Positions 25,514 through 36,982 of a stretch of DNA of 64,000 nt are shown here, one piece after another; the first letter of the stretch is position 1, and every line of letters begins with the position of its first letter. The stretch is from the NCBI GenBank assembly GCA_932294295.1, contig OW028575.1:43806753-43870752 (forward strand), in the 5' to 3' direction. This stretch comes from Alitta virens (Eukaryota; Annelida; Polychaeta; Phyllodocida; Nereididae). The notes beneath the pieces are model-generated. The model did no database searches. It worked only from the letters and a program-made list of their open reading frames with translations, and had not been told where the DNA came from. The position numbers and the translations under genes are program-made.

Positions 25514-26890
25514 TGTAAGTATAAATTTACAGCATATACATAGAATAGATTAGTCACACTTAATATGTACTTGTAACTTTACTACAGCTGATGGCACTTC
25601 CCTTGGCTGCAGCGGACATGACATCAGCAAAAAATGGCTCCATGAATTTTGCTGCAATCCGGGTGTCACATTAATATAAGTGTAAATTTACAGCATAGAC
25701 ATAGTAAAGATTATTCAATACTAATTGTAATGTGAATGTATTCAATGAATTGAAGCAGTGGTACTGTGGAAATTAGCTACCAATGATGCTGAAATATCAT
25801 TAATGATAACTAATACTGAACTTTTTCCCATTTCAGAGAGACATATTCTAGACGTAAATCCTGGGCCAATGTTGTTCAACAAGTTTTTATTTGGTGGTGG
25901 ACTTTTTTCTATTTGTGGTGTTGGCCTAACATTAATTTTAATAAGGGTGCTGTTATTTAGGATAGCGACATGCAGTATGATTGTGTTTTGCCACATGCAG
26001 TATTATTGTGTTTAGTGACCGCAGTATGAATGTGTTTAGCAATGAGGTTTAGGCACACCTCAATTAAGAACAATTGTATATATGTACATAATTGATACTT
26101 TCCCCTATTATCACTTACAGGCCAGAACTGCTGTGCATACACAACCTGAAAGCTTACAGCTGATGGCACTTCCCTTGGCTGCAGCGGACATGTCACCGGA
26201 ATGGCTCCATGAATTTTGCTGCATTTTACATTAGTGTAAGTATAAATTTACAGCATATACATAGAATAGATTAGTCACACTTAATATGTACTTGTAACTT
26301 TACTACAGCTGATGGCACTTCCCTTGGCTGCAGCGGACATGACATCAGCAAAAAATGGCTCCATGAATTTTGCTGCAATCCGGGTGTCACATTAATATAA
26401 GTGTAAATTTACAGCATAGACATAGTAAAGATTATTCAATACTAATTGTAATGTGAATGTATTCAATGAATTGAAGCAGTGGTACTGTGGAAATTAGCTA
26501 CCAATGATGCTGAAATATCATTAATGATAACTAATACTGAACTTTTTCCCATTTCAGAGAGACATATTCTAGACGTAAATCCTGGGCCAATGTTGTTCAA
26601 CAAGTTTTCATTTGGTGGTGGACTTTTTGCTGTTTGTGGTGGTGGCCTAACATTACTCTTAATAAGGGTGCTGTTATTTAGGATAGTAATTGTGCGGAAC
26701 AATTGTATATATGTACATATTTGATACTTTCCCCTATTATCACTTGCAGGCCAGAACTGCTGTGCATACACAACCTGAAAGCTTACAGCTGATGGCACTT
26801 CCCTTGGCTGCAGCGGACATGTCACCGGAATGGCTCCATGAAATTTGCTGCATTTTACATTAGTGTAAGTATAAATTTACAGCATTGAAA
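24414..26890 (+). repeat. Higher-order tandem array: two copies of a 1,350-bp unit, each with two cassettes
   Basis: The word CTTCCCTTGGCTGCAGCGGA occurs at about 24,818, 24,967, 25,446, 25,597, 26,167, 26,317 and 26,796: spacing 150, 479, 151, 570, 150, 479, so the full period is about 1,350. Each unit has a long cassette (721-bp offset) and a short one (629 bp). Each cassette has a TTTCAG-preceded exon-like block (ILDVNPGPM plus hydrophobic segment) and an ACAG/GCAG-preceded terminal block (ARTAVHTQ..). In the long cassettes the donor after LLFRI is lost and about 90 bp is inserted; in the short cassettes it is intact. Units are nearly identical, implying a recent duplication or gene conversion. 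Confidence 0.9.
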
Positions 26891-27119
26891 TTTTAAGTCC
26901 GACTAATCTATACTATGTACTTGGAACTTTACTACAGCTGGTAGAGTGTTGAAAGAGCAACTTTAATGATTGTTAGATGCTGAGTAAAAACCAAAGTAGA
27001 TTCGATTCTGACTCTGGGTAATCTATAATTCATAATATACTTTTTCTCTATGCACTACGGATTGTTATGTTACGGTATAAATTGTAATATGAATGTATTT
27101 CAATGAATTGAAGCAGTGG

Positions 27120-27260
27120 TACTGTGGAAATTAGCTACTACCAATGATGTGATGCTGAAATATAAATGATCTTAACTGATACTGAATTTTTTTCCATTTC
27201 AGACAGACGTATTCTAGACATAAATCCTGGGTGGGAACTTTCGGGAATGTATGGTAACAT
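27120..27260 (+). pseudogene. Diverged fifth copy of the ILDxNPG exon cassette
   Basis: The same lead-in (GCAGTGGTACTGTGGAAATT, TTCCATTTCAG) and a start RRILDINPG are present, but the sequence diverges after NPGW and loses the hydrophobic segment and donor. It marks the decayed downstream edge of the array. Confidence 0.55.
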
Positions 27261-28339
27261 AAGAAAAACAATGGTAATGCATTTATTTTTTGGGTTAAGA
27301 TAAAGCATGCAGCATTCTTTTAGGAATGCTTCAGGCTTTAATATGAAGGAGGGACACAAAACATAAGTAGTGCTTCAGAGTAGGTGGTCTATTATTGCAA
27401 TTTCTAGGCATAAGCACTTAGTGGTGCTTTAAAGTAAATGACCTTAGACGGTCTAAAATAGCAACGATCATGATTTTATTCAATTTAAAGTTAACAAAAA
27501 AGAGTGATAATGTACTACGTTTTTCTGCCTAAAATATTTTATTTAATGTGCACCATAATATTGATGATGTTCACTCTTTGGATTGTCTCGAGTTCTGTCG
27601 TGTCCCAAGTTCTTCAGATGTTTCTCATTGGAGTTGTTTTGTGTGACCTGATGCCAGTTTGATTTTGACCTGATTGGATGCCATTGTTGAGTTTTGTTTT
27701 GGTCTCTGCTTGTCTGCTGGGTTAAGAATGACGTTGTAAATATTATGGTGCATTTATTATTTACCTAAATATTCGTTGTACTATTAAGGTGCATTTATCT
27801 CTCTCTTTCCCTAACTGCAATCAACATAGGCTGTTGATTCATCAACATAGGCTGTTGATTCATTAGGTTAATGGTCAGAATTTTTTTGTTTTCATCTAAT
27901 ACATCACCGATTGATCAAACATTGCCTAAGTCTGTATAATTACTGACGGTGGCATGATACTTGTTATATTGTTATATTCTTTGATAATTGCTTATTAAAA
28001 AATAGGTGCAAGCATAAAAATTCTGGCCAATTGAAATAAACCGCTCAGATCAGTTAGGGCTAGGTCAAACTGCAAGCCTTGACGTGGCGATCTAGCTTAA
28101 GTTCAGCCTTGTCATGCATGATTGAGTGTCATGCATTGATTAATCTTTCCAACTAAGATTTAGTCATGCATGACAGCATTTCCTAGTAACTTGATCTTGC
28201 CTGCCATTGATGAATGACCAATTGCAGTCATATTTTGCAGTTTATTTAGTATCGGACAGTACTCATTTTGGGTACCTGCAAAATATGTAAGAGTGAGTGT
28301 CTCATATTGTACATTGTCTAATGCCATTCTTTCTTTTTG

Positions 28340-29020
28340 CAGACCTTCATGAATTGATATGCAATTGGGAATGAGATTGCAGATGTATGCAGATCTTTGA
28401 GCTACCGAAAACTTCAGCGTAGCATCATCTTGATTGAAAAGAACCTAAAGACACTAATTTTAGGTAGGTAGCTACATTTGATTTTGCTTTAGAAACTGAC
28501 CATTACACGCCCAAATCTAAATTATAAAATTAGAGAGCAGCAGACATAAAAGTATGAAGTGTATGTCAAAATGAAGAGTAGTAGTGCAGCTTCGATTGGC
28601 TGCCTAATTTAACCAAAGTTGGCTGTTGTTGCTGTTGTTGGCTCGATGTTGGGCCCACATCGTTCCAGCAATGGCAATAAAAGCTTATAATTGGCCCAAT
28701 CTTTCATGCCTTGCAATGAATATCATTACTGTACTTTGCTTATAGGAATGCCTGGAATTTGTTAGGTTAAAGCATGTGCATTATTACACAAAATAAGTGG
28801 ACATTTTTTCTGAATCTTAACTGAAATGTCAAACCACAACTTTATAGTTGATAAGAACACTTGTCTAATTCTCTGCTTTAAATTTTCAGACTTATGAGAT
28901 GCCTGGCTTGCAGTGGTTGGTGGATGTCATCCGACCGGATCAATCAATACTTCAGTTGATCATCGATGCTTTAGTATAAGTTGGTACCACCATGTAACTT
29001 GTGTGTGGTTCTTAATTATA
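28340..29020 (+). other. Exon-like blocks with splice signals, coding status unclear
   Basis: TTTTTGCAG at about 28,340 opens a block ending TTTTAG/GTAGGT near 28,465. TTTTCAG near 28,890 opens another whose first frame reads TYEMPGLQWLVDVIRPDQ and ends at TAA near 28,977, followed by AATAAATTT about 45 bases later. No phase joins the two without a stop, so this may be a spliced non-coding RNA, the last exon of something upstream, or a decayed gene. Confidence 0.25.
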
Positions 29021-30671
29021 ATAAATTTATCATTGTGATTCATTCTTCATGTGTATAATGTATGGTTAACTCACAGATTTGTATAGTTGATACGAAATAC
29101 TGAATGATTTTGATGTATGCAGAAATAATATATTAACTTGGCAATTTACAGACTGAATAAATATTCTAGTTAATACTTTATGATGTGATTATGTTATGTC
29201 CAGACATTTTATGTAATTATGAGTTTGCATTACTGATATAGAAAAACAATTATATCATATGAATATTTCAATTTCTACTTAAGAGATTATTATGCTTGCG
29301 GCCTCTGTTCAGCTCTGTCACTGATCCAGAAAACTTTATCTCTTATATCTCTGACATTACCGTGACATTTTGTTGTACTACTATTACCTTGATTAACTGG
29401 GACCAGAAACTATAACTTAATCACATAGTTACTTATTCAATTAATGTATATAAATTTAGCTTTATCTTAACCATTCATCAATTTTCTGATCATGTATATA
29501 TAGTTTATGTTATGCTATTATTTCACAACCATAGTTGTTCAATTTGTAGTATTTGTTTATTGTGTATGACGAATGTATCTAACCATGATTCCAAAACGTC
29601 AATAAAACATATTATATATATATATATTCTGTCACAATTTATGAAATAAGTTTTCTATATTTGACAGTTTTTGTAAGTTCTGTTTTTCAGCAGCTTTTTG
29701 AAAATGTCCTAATAATTGGAAATAATAAAAGTTGAAACTTTGATTATACAGGTGCTCACATTTCAGAAAATGTCAAGATGCCTGAATCTTGCACTGTGAC
29801 TGTTATCAATACCTCAACTGAACACTTGTGTCACTGAGATGGCTATCAGTGGACAAACTGGGTTTAATGGACATCCATTAACTTCATGTGTTTCAATTTA
29901 CTGAAACGAGAGGGGTTTTTGGAAAGAGTGACGGCTGTGTATTGCAGATTAGCATGTAGGCCTATGTGATATATATATATATATAGATAGACACAGATAG
30001 ATAGCTGTAGATAGAAACTCAGACAAGGCCAAAGTTAAATTAAAATGTTAAAAAAAAATCAATGGGACTACCAAAGGATTTTTGCCATGTTGTTCCGTTT
30101 CACTAAATACAGTTATCCAGAGGGATAACTCTACTTGGAGGAACAGAACAACAATTGACACGAGGCTTTTCCAGCCCATGCCCAACATCTTGCCCAATGT
30201 AAACGTTTTGTGTTTGATTGGTTATATATATTGAAGATTTAAGCTTAAAAAATGTCCAGTAATGAGAGAAACTGCTCTCGGCCTTAAAATGCAATTTAGA
30301 CGCATCTTTAATGATTTATCAAATTAAAACAATAGAAACTTAGTACATATATACTGTATGTATGGTATTTATAGGGTGTCAATACTTTATAACCAATCAA
30401 ACACGAACAATACATGTATAACAAAAATGAATGACAAAAATATGATAATTTATGTCCGGTGTATCATTTAGTTATTTTTGAACCAATAATTGTTATGTGA
30501 ATGAGTAAAAATAGGCGGTCTAAGAAATCAGGAGTGCAATGCATGTTTATTTTTTTCTTTTCTTTACTGAATGCTATTCTTATGTACGCAGGTGACACAC
30601 TGTATTAGAGTGACCCATGGCCCAGGTGAGCCTCAAGTCAGCCTGTTTCTTCATGGGGTAGAGTAGCGAAT

Positions 30672-33600
30672 GTGTACACAGGACTCAAACTGGAAGAGGT
30701 TGCGCTCTACCTACTCTCATGTGTTGGCGTCAAACATCGCCCTGTGCAGGCCTTGACAGGGGAGACTTTCTTCTGGACAATTTCTGATCAAGAGAGTTGC
30801 AAGATGTGCTCAGGAACAGCCAGTCAGGAGGGCCTGTGTGTCTCATGTCATCAAGTTGAGTCGAATCTGCACTGGAAATTCTTGTGATACAGCTGTACTT
30901 TTATATACTCCCTCTCATCTGGCTTTATCGTCTAGCATTTATTGACATACAAAAGTAGACATACATAAGGAAAATATGCTGTTTTTTTACAAAATAATTT
31001 CTAGATCTATTTATTTTACTTTCAGTCATAAACAGACTTCAGTAGAAATAAGGACAAAATATACTGACAATCATTATCCTGAATCATCCTGCCTCAATTT
31101 TTGCCATTGTTAGGCCTCTCTGGCCTAACATAACAATACCAGCTGGCAAAGTTAGGGCAATATTTACAGCTGGGTGGTAGGCTTAGTTGGAACTCAGCCG
31201 GCTGGGAAGAAATGCTAAGAAATGTCAGTTGGCTAAGAAAGTTGCTAGCTGGGTGAATTTAATTGGCTGGCTGGCTTAGAAAATAATCATCAATGGGCTG
31301 GCTGGCACCAGTGCTTATGCAGTAACTGGTAAGTCAAAAAATGAATAACAGATAAATGTTTCCTAGACTGACAACTTTTCAACTCTATTGTTTATGAAAC
31401 ATATAGAAACTGAATATCAGCCTGCTAGCCACCCTTTGCAAAATTTGCTAGTGGTGTGCTGTCAGGATGGCCCTAATGCTTCACTCCCAGAGCCAGCAGA
31501 CATACCGGACGCTTCATAATACTGGTCTGCTTCAGTTGCCTGGGGAAACCACTCTCAGGGATTATTCTAATGCTTCTTCCCCTCACAAGGCTTTCAGCCA
31601 GAGGTATGAACAAATAATAGAGCTATAAGTGTGTGAAATCAGTAACCGTATATTTGCCATACACTATTGTGCTGAAGAATATTAATGACTGATCTAATTT
31701 CTTTGAACAGGGGATCGCAGAGATGGATCCGGGACTCTGTGGCAAGAATGAACCTATCTGATAATGAGTGCTGGGTGATCCTCATGTTTAATGAAATGAA
31801 GATACAAAATGATCTGGTTAGTATTTCTGCTATTATATGCATATTTAAGTACTTTGAGTATTAAAGTATATTTAAATAGAAATAGGAAAAATTGTACTAT
31901 CACCTGCGAGTCTTATCATTACGTACTCTGTGAGACATGTCATCTGTAGTATATGAGCCCTGCTGCATGACCTATCAGTGCACAGTCACATTTTCAGGTG
32001 TACATAGATAGATATGGATAGTGCAGCCCTCTAAGGCAGGTTCTGCTGCTCACGAGGGTTGATTCATGAGAGCATGTTTTCCACATGTAATTGTATAATT
32101 GTACAATGTCATGTATGTTGTATATTAACAGGTATTCAGTGAGAGGACGGGTCAATTGGTCGGATTTGTGCGGATTTGTGCATGATGGGTGGAGAGTTGC
32201 AACACACGTTTTAGTGCTTATGGTTGTTTGCGTAACCCATCGTGCTATAAATACAGCATTGGCCACTTCGGGACAAGTGGTGTGTCTGCGGATATGTTAT
32301 ATCCAATGATTCCATCTGGAATGTGAAATTGGGCTCAAGGTAATCGCAAAATTATTTTGGAACTGAAATAAGAATGTTATTTGTTGTTCTTTACTTAATT
32401 TTGAATTTTGTTACATGTTAAGTTTTTCGTTACTTGTTCAAAAGTTAAACTTTTATTGTTGTTTCTGTCTTTGACAGTTATAGTTGCGTTGGGAATTTGA
32501 AGTCTCATGGAGGTAAGTAGACTTGAGTGGATGGTAATTCTATAGCTTAAGTTCATTAATATTTAATGTCTAATGTATATGTATGTATAATATTATCTTT
32601 TTGATGTACAAGAAGTTTAAACAAGTTATATAATAACAAAATTTTGTAAGCCCGTTACATATTTGTAATCACACTAGTAACAATACAGAATACAATACAA
32701 ATATATCAAATACATGCTGAATAATAGAGTGATACTGGTGTGTAATGTCCCTGAAATTGTTTCACATTTTTAGGTAATCGCGAATGGGACAAGGAAAGGT
32801 ACAGAACCACTTTGCACCGGTGAGGTTCATATTCTTTGTGTCAGATCCACCACACCTGCTCAAGACTGTCAGGAACAAGATGGCGGCATCAGATGCTGGA
32901 AGAAGGACTAAGTTTCTTGGGGTAGGTTTTTAAATGTCTATGTCTATCAAGTGTAGAAAAATGTATTGTTGAGATTATAAATGAAATGCAAATTTTGTAA
33001 TCCAAATTTTCCATGTATTGCGTCAATATCATTCCATGGCAAATTGGAAAGATCAACACGTGTGCAGCACGTACGTGTGGGCAAATGAGAAATTAGACCC
33101 TACTGTAAATTGTAGAACTATTATAAAGCAGTTTTTTTTAATCTTTTTCAGAACAACGGAAATCACATCCTCTGGAGTCATGTGAAAACCATATTCCAGG
33201 ATGACCAGAGGAGAGAATTGCAAAGGACTCGCCTCACAAATGAGCACATCGAACTGACGTCTTACTCAGTTATGAATGTTAAGCTGGCTGCACAAGTAAG
33301 TATTGTGATCAGAAATACTAAATTATTTGCTTAAGTAGCTGTATGACTATAGAAACTATCAGATTTTGCACAGCTTGCTATCATTCCACTGTTATATTTG
33401 GTTTGCAAAGTGCATCTGATCTTGATGTACCAGTTGTGGTTAAAGTGAGTTTGAACCTTCTCCTGTAAAATATGCAAGAAACTGCTAAGTTCATCTTGTT
33501 AATGGACCGGTTCTTTGATTGCCTCAATGTCCGGGCAGAGAATGAGGCCTACTGAACAAGGAAACCAGACCGGCTGCCATATACAGATATGGAAGATCCC

Positions 33601-33735
33601 AGACTAAAGGTATATTTAACATGTTGGATGATGTTAATGGTGTGAAAGTCTTAAGATGAATTTTATGTGAAGCATCTCTTTATGTTTTCTTGTCTTTCCT
33701 TTTCAGTTCCTGCATAGATAAAGCCCAGAATTACG
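30672..33735 (+). pseudogene. P-type (THAP9-like) transposase pseudogene A
   Basis: Exon-like pieces in P-superfamily order. 30,672-30,880: cysteine pairs (KMCSG..GLCVSC), cut by the CAGCTG-rich repeat. About 31,480-31,610: YRTLHNTGLLQLPGETTLRDY. 31,708-31,818: ILMFNEMKIQNDL, the first acidic catalytic region, with Asn where relatives have Asp. 32,128-32,340: three frames needed (RTGQLVGFV, ATHVLVLMVV, SIGHFGTSGVSADMLYP). 32,773-32,921: FFVSDPPHLLKTVRNKM. 33,152-33,293: NNGNHILWSHVK..HIELTSYSVMNVKLAAQ. About 33,480-33,610: MDRFFDCLNVRAENEAY, in-frame TGA, then DRLPYTDMEDPRLK. 33,706-33,717: FLHR then a stop. Introns are GT-AG. It is defective through frameshifts, stops and the missing 3' half. 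Confidence 0.75.
30869..31455. mobile_element. CAGCTG-rich repeat family, copy 1 (inserted in pseudogene A)
   Basis: Begins CTGCACTGGAAATTCTTGTG and ends in a GTGTGCT word near 31,455. The same order of blocks (ATACAGCTGT, CTCCCTCTCATCTGGC, AATTTCTAGATCTATTTATT, GGCTGGCTGGCACCAGTGCTTATG) occurs at 51,740, 61,350 and 63,447. There is no coding sequence. Its position between two pieces of pseudogene A shows insertion after that gene was established. Confidence 0.8.
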
Positions 33736-33830
33736 TACTCGTGCATTTTCCGCCAAGATTGCTAGTAGTCTTATAGATATTAGTGGCGCCCTCATCGGCG
33801 GTGACACAGAGAAGTGCCATGTCATCACTG

Positions 33831-33971
33831 TCAGACTGGTGGTCAGACTGGTGGTCAGACTGGTGGTCAGACTGGTGGTCAGACTGGTGGTCAGACTGGT
33901 GGTCAGACTGGTGGTCAGACTGGTGGTCAGACTGGTGGTCAGACTGGTGGTCAGACTGGTGGTCAGACTGG
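33831..33971 (+). repeat. 12-bp minisatellite TCAGACTGGTGG, about 12 copies
   Basis: An almost perfect array just upstream of the THAP exon of pseudogene B. A 12-bp unit keeps all frames open (QTGG or SDWW repeats). A TTTTTGCAG acceptor-like site at 33,992-34,000 lies between it and the THAP ATG, so it is probably not coding. Confidence 0.95.
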
Positions 33972-34420
33972 ATGTGTGAGGTTCTCAGTTGTTTTTGCAG
34001 TTCTGATGGCTAAAAGTGGAGGAGGAGGCAGAAATTGTTGCGTACCTGGCTGCCTCAATTATTGGAGGAGGACTGGCAGTAGTCATATTTTTCTTTGCCC
34101 AGCCGATCTCAAGATGAGTGGAGAAGGCAAATGTTGTCATGGATCAGTAGGGGGGACACAGTCTTTGACCCTGATAAGCATAAAATATGCTCAGTACATT
34201 TTGAGCAGAAATGCCTTCTGCCTCATGGTAAGTACTATACAAAATAAGTAAATGTAACTTACTCAATGTCCCATCATAATTATAGTGTGGATCAGAGATA
34301 GTTCTGTGGTGTGGATGAATATTTAAAATAATTGATCATATAATTGGTCATCACATTTTTGAAATGAGATTTGATAATGATGTATCATGAAGTACATTGT
34401 ATAGTTAATTACATTATCTG

Positions 34421-34456
34421 TTGTATGCTGTATGTTGTATGCTGTATGCTGTATGC
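34421..34456 (+). repeat. Heptanucleotide TATGCTG/TATGTTG repeat
   Basis: Five tandem copies with one variant, within an intron of pseudogene B. Confidence 0.8.
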
Positions 34457-35035
34457 AATACCTTGGATAAATCTCTATTTATCCAAAGCAATACTGTGGG
34501 AGCATTATTTACAAACTAGGCAAGACACAGAAGCTGGTACCTGGCAGTTTGCCAACACTGCATATGCCACAGAAGTCTGTCCCTGCCACTCTGCCTGTCC
34601 CAAGAAAAGACATTGAATGTTGCCAATCGCTGGCCTTTGTATTTGTTGAATTGCTGCCTCTGAATTAAGATTTATGATATCATGAATACTTATAAACATT
34701 TCCAAGTTGTGAATATTCTCATATTTTTTAACCCGTTATATAAGTTATAAGAGCTTTGCACCTAAAATTATAATGTCATGACAACACAAGAATAGAAGTA
34801 TAATTAATTACATTTGTTTTTCTCCAGATACCTCGACCACCTCCACCCTTGCCCCTGATGGTATCTTACTATCAATTTGAGGAGCTCTGCCGAGATAGTG
34901 GAAAGGTCCAAGAACCTTGGGTATGTTTGCGGAGGAGCAAAACATTCTTGGCCATTGGCAAGATAGATGACAATTTGGATGTTTCCACAAAAATTATATT
35001 TTCAAACACTTTCAAGCCTGTCATCAAAAGATACA

Positions 35036-35037
<2 letters not shown>

Positions 35038-35069
<32 letters not shown>

Positions 35070-35080
35070 CAAATCAGTCA

Positions 35081-35112
<32 letters not shown>

Positions 35113-35132
35113 TGACTGATTTGTTTTGTAGT
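35038..35132. repeat. TA microsatellite with inverted repeat
   Basis: Two TA runs separated by AAATCAAATCAGTCAATATA, followed by TATATTGACTGATTTG, its near-exact reverse complement. The whole can fold into a long hairpin and interrupts an exon-like segment of pseudogene B. Confidence 0.8.
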
Positions 35133-36949
35133 GTTGTCTGTGTGTATCAGTTCAAGTGATGTAAGATGTATGAGTATTACTGCGTTTATTTTAGACCTAA
35201 CTTTGAACAAGGACTTTGATGTGGAGGAGACAGGTTTGACTTCTCTAGTGAAGCGGTTGGATGTAGAGGAATGGTGTGCTGCGAATCCAAAGTCCAAGGA
35301 TTGTACAGTTGCTGTGGAGGAGAGGGGTAACACTACATGCAGTTTGCATCATGTTCTATTACTATTGTCACTGCACTCAGCAGAAACTTTTTAGAGAAGG
35401 CTTGGAAGCCTTCATTCATAGCTTGAACATCACTTAATTAGAATTAGTAAACTGTTTATATATTTACCTATCTTGACTTTGAGAAAAGTGTACATGTACC
35501 AAACTAAGTGAAAGCACCTGTACAAAAAATTAATCAATAAATTCCCCTATGTATGTACCATTAATGCCACGGCGTTCCTCTGACATTTAGTTTCCAAGTC
35601 TATGAGATTTTTTTCAAGTCTGTGAAATTGGCTGTAATAAGAATGTCTTTCCAGAAGTTTGTAAGTTTTGTGCCACAACAGAGTCAATTATTAACAAGTC
35701 AATCAAGACCAAGACACCACTTGCTTCTGCAAGCAAGGCGGCATTAATTCAAGTAGTGAGGAACAACCGGCAGGTTATGAAAGGTCAAGAGGCAACTCTC
35801 ACTTCAATACACAAACAGATTGATCAGGAGAGTGGGATTTTGGAATCATCAGTGCAGGTTGGTTTTTAGAACGTGACATATTTTGGTGACAGTCCATGCC
35901 TTGTGTCTGAGATATTAAATGTAATAATGGTTTGAAAGGATGGTCTTGAAGCTGTAGTGGAAGCCAGCAAAATGAACAATCCTTTCTTGCAACTCTTCTG
36001 GGAAGAGCAACTAAAAGCACGGAATCGGGATCCGCGTGGAATGCGGTGGCATCCCATGATGATAAGGAAAGCTTACTTTTACAATCTCTATTTTTTACTT
36101 TCTGCATGTAGGATTTATTACCTACTATTTGCTTAGTATTAGGCCTATCCTTTATATTTTAATAGATTTGCCATATATCTCCAGTACCAAAGCCCTAGAG
36201 CATACGAAGCTTTAAAGCGGACTGGTGTGCTGCACCTGCCCAACAAATCGACATTGCAAGATTACACGGGCTTCTTCCAACCAGGCGAGGGGTTTCAGGC
36301 CCACGTTCTGAAGGTTAAAGCCAACATTGCTTTGATATATCTACTGTGGCAATAATTATAAATACCTTACACTGCATGTTTAAATTGATTATGTTCAGAA
36401 TGTTTCAAGATTATTCACTTGTTCCTATATTTTTAGTCCATACATGAGAGACTCAAGCAACAGCCAGAAAACAGTCACTATGGAGTCCTCATGCACGATG
36501 AGATGTCGATTCGTAGTGACCTCGTCAATGATAAAAGAACTGACAATATGATTGGTTTTGTTAACCCGTCTTCATGGAAATTCTTTGAAAAGGTAAACAA
36601 TTAATGAAATGGTTAAAAATATTTTACCAGTGAATTTGTGTAATATTGGGCATTTCATCACATGCATTACCAGAATCCTACGGCAAAGATCCTGGCTAAC
36701 CAGGTGCTAGCCTTCATGGTCGTTGGCATAAACAGCACGATCAAGGAGTGTGTTGGCTTCTTTGCTACAACTACTGCCAAAAGTGACTTTTTGTTTGAAA
36801 TGCATGGCATGAAAGTAAGTACAAGGGAAGTATGTTCTTCATTCACATAATAATGCTACCTTAAAGTTTGTTAACTTTTCTCTTTCATTCCTAAATTTTC
36901 TTCCTTATGAGTTTTCTTATCTTTCATTTTCTTCTAGAACTGCTTTAAA

Positions 36950-36982
36950 CTTAAGTTGGTTGTGGGTTCGATTCCCACAGAA
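36950..36982 (+). other. Isolated tRNA T-arm / B-box-like sequence
   Basis: GTGGGTTCGATTCCCAC at about 36,962-36,978 is a perfect T-arm (5-bp stem, TTCGATT loop) and B box. No convincing A box or acceptor stem lies upstream, so this is a tRNA fragment or SINE piece, not a tRNA gene. Confidence 0.55.

Noticed and set aside
24419..26825. Minus-strand ORFs MTCPLQPREVPSAVSFQ in the tandem array
   Set aside because: Antisense to the better-supported plus-strand exon cassettes with splice signals; they recur only because the array is repeated.
33783..34013. ORF of SDWW repeats upstream of the THAP exon
   Set aside because: Encoded by the 12-bp minisatellite; a splice acceptor-like site separates it from the THAP ATG.
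36950..36982. Complete tRNA gene
   Set aside because: Only the T-arm/B box is present; no A box, anticodon arm or acceptor stem could be folded around it.
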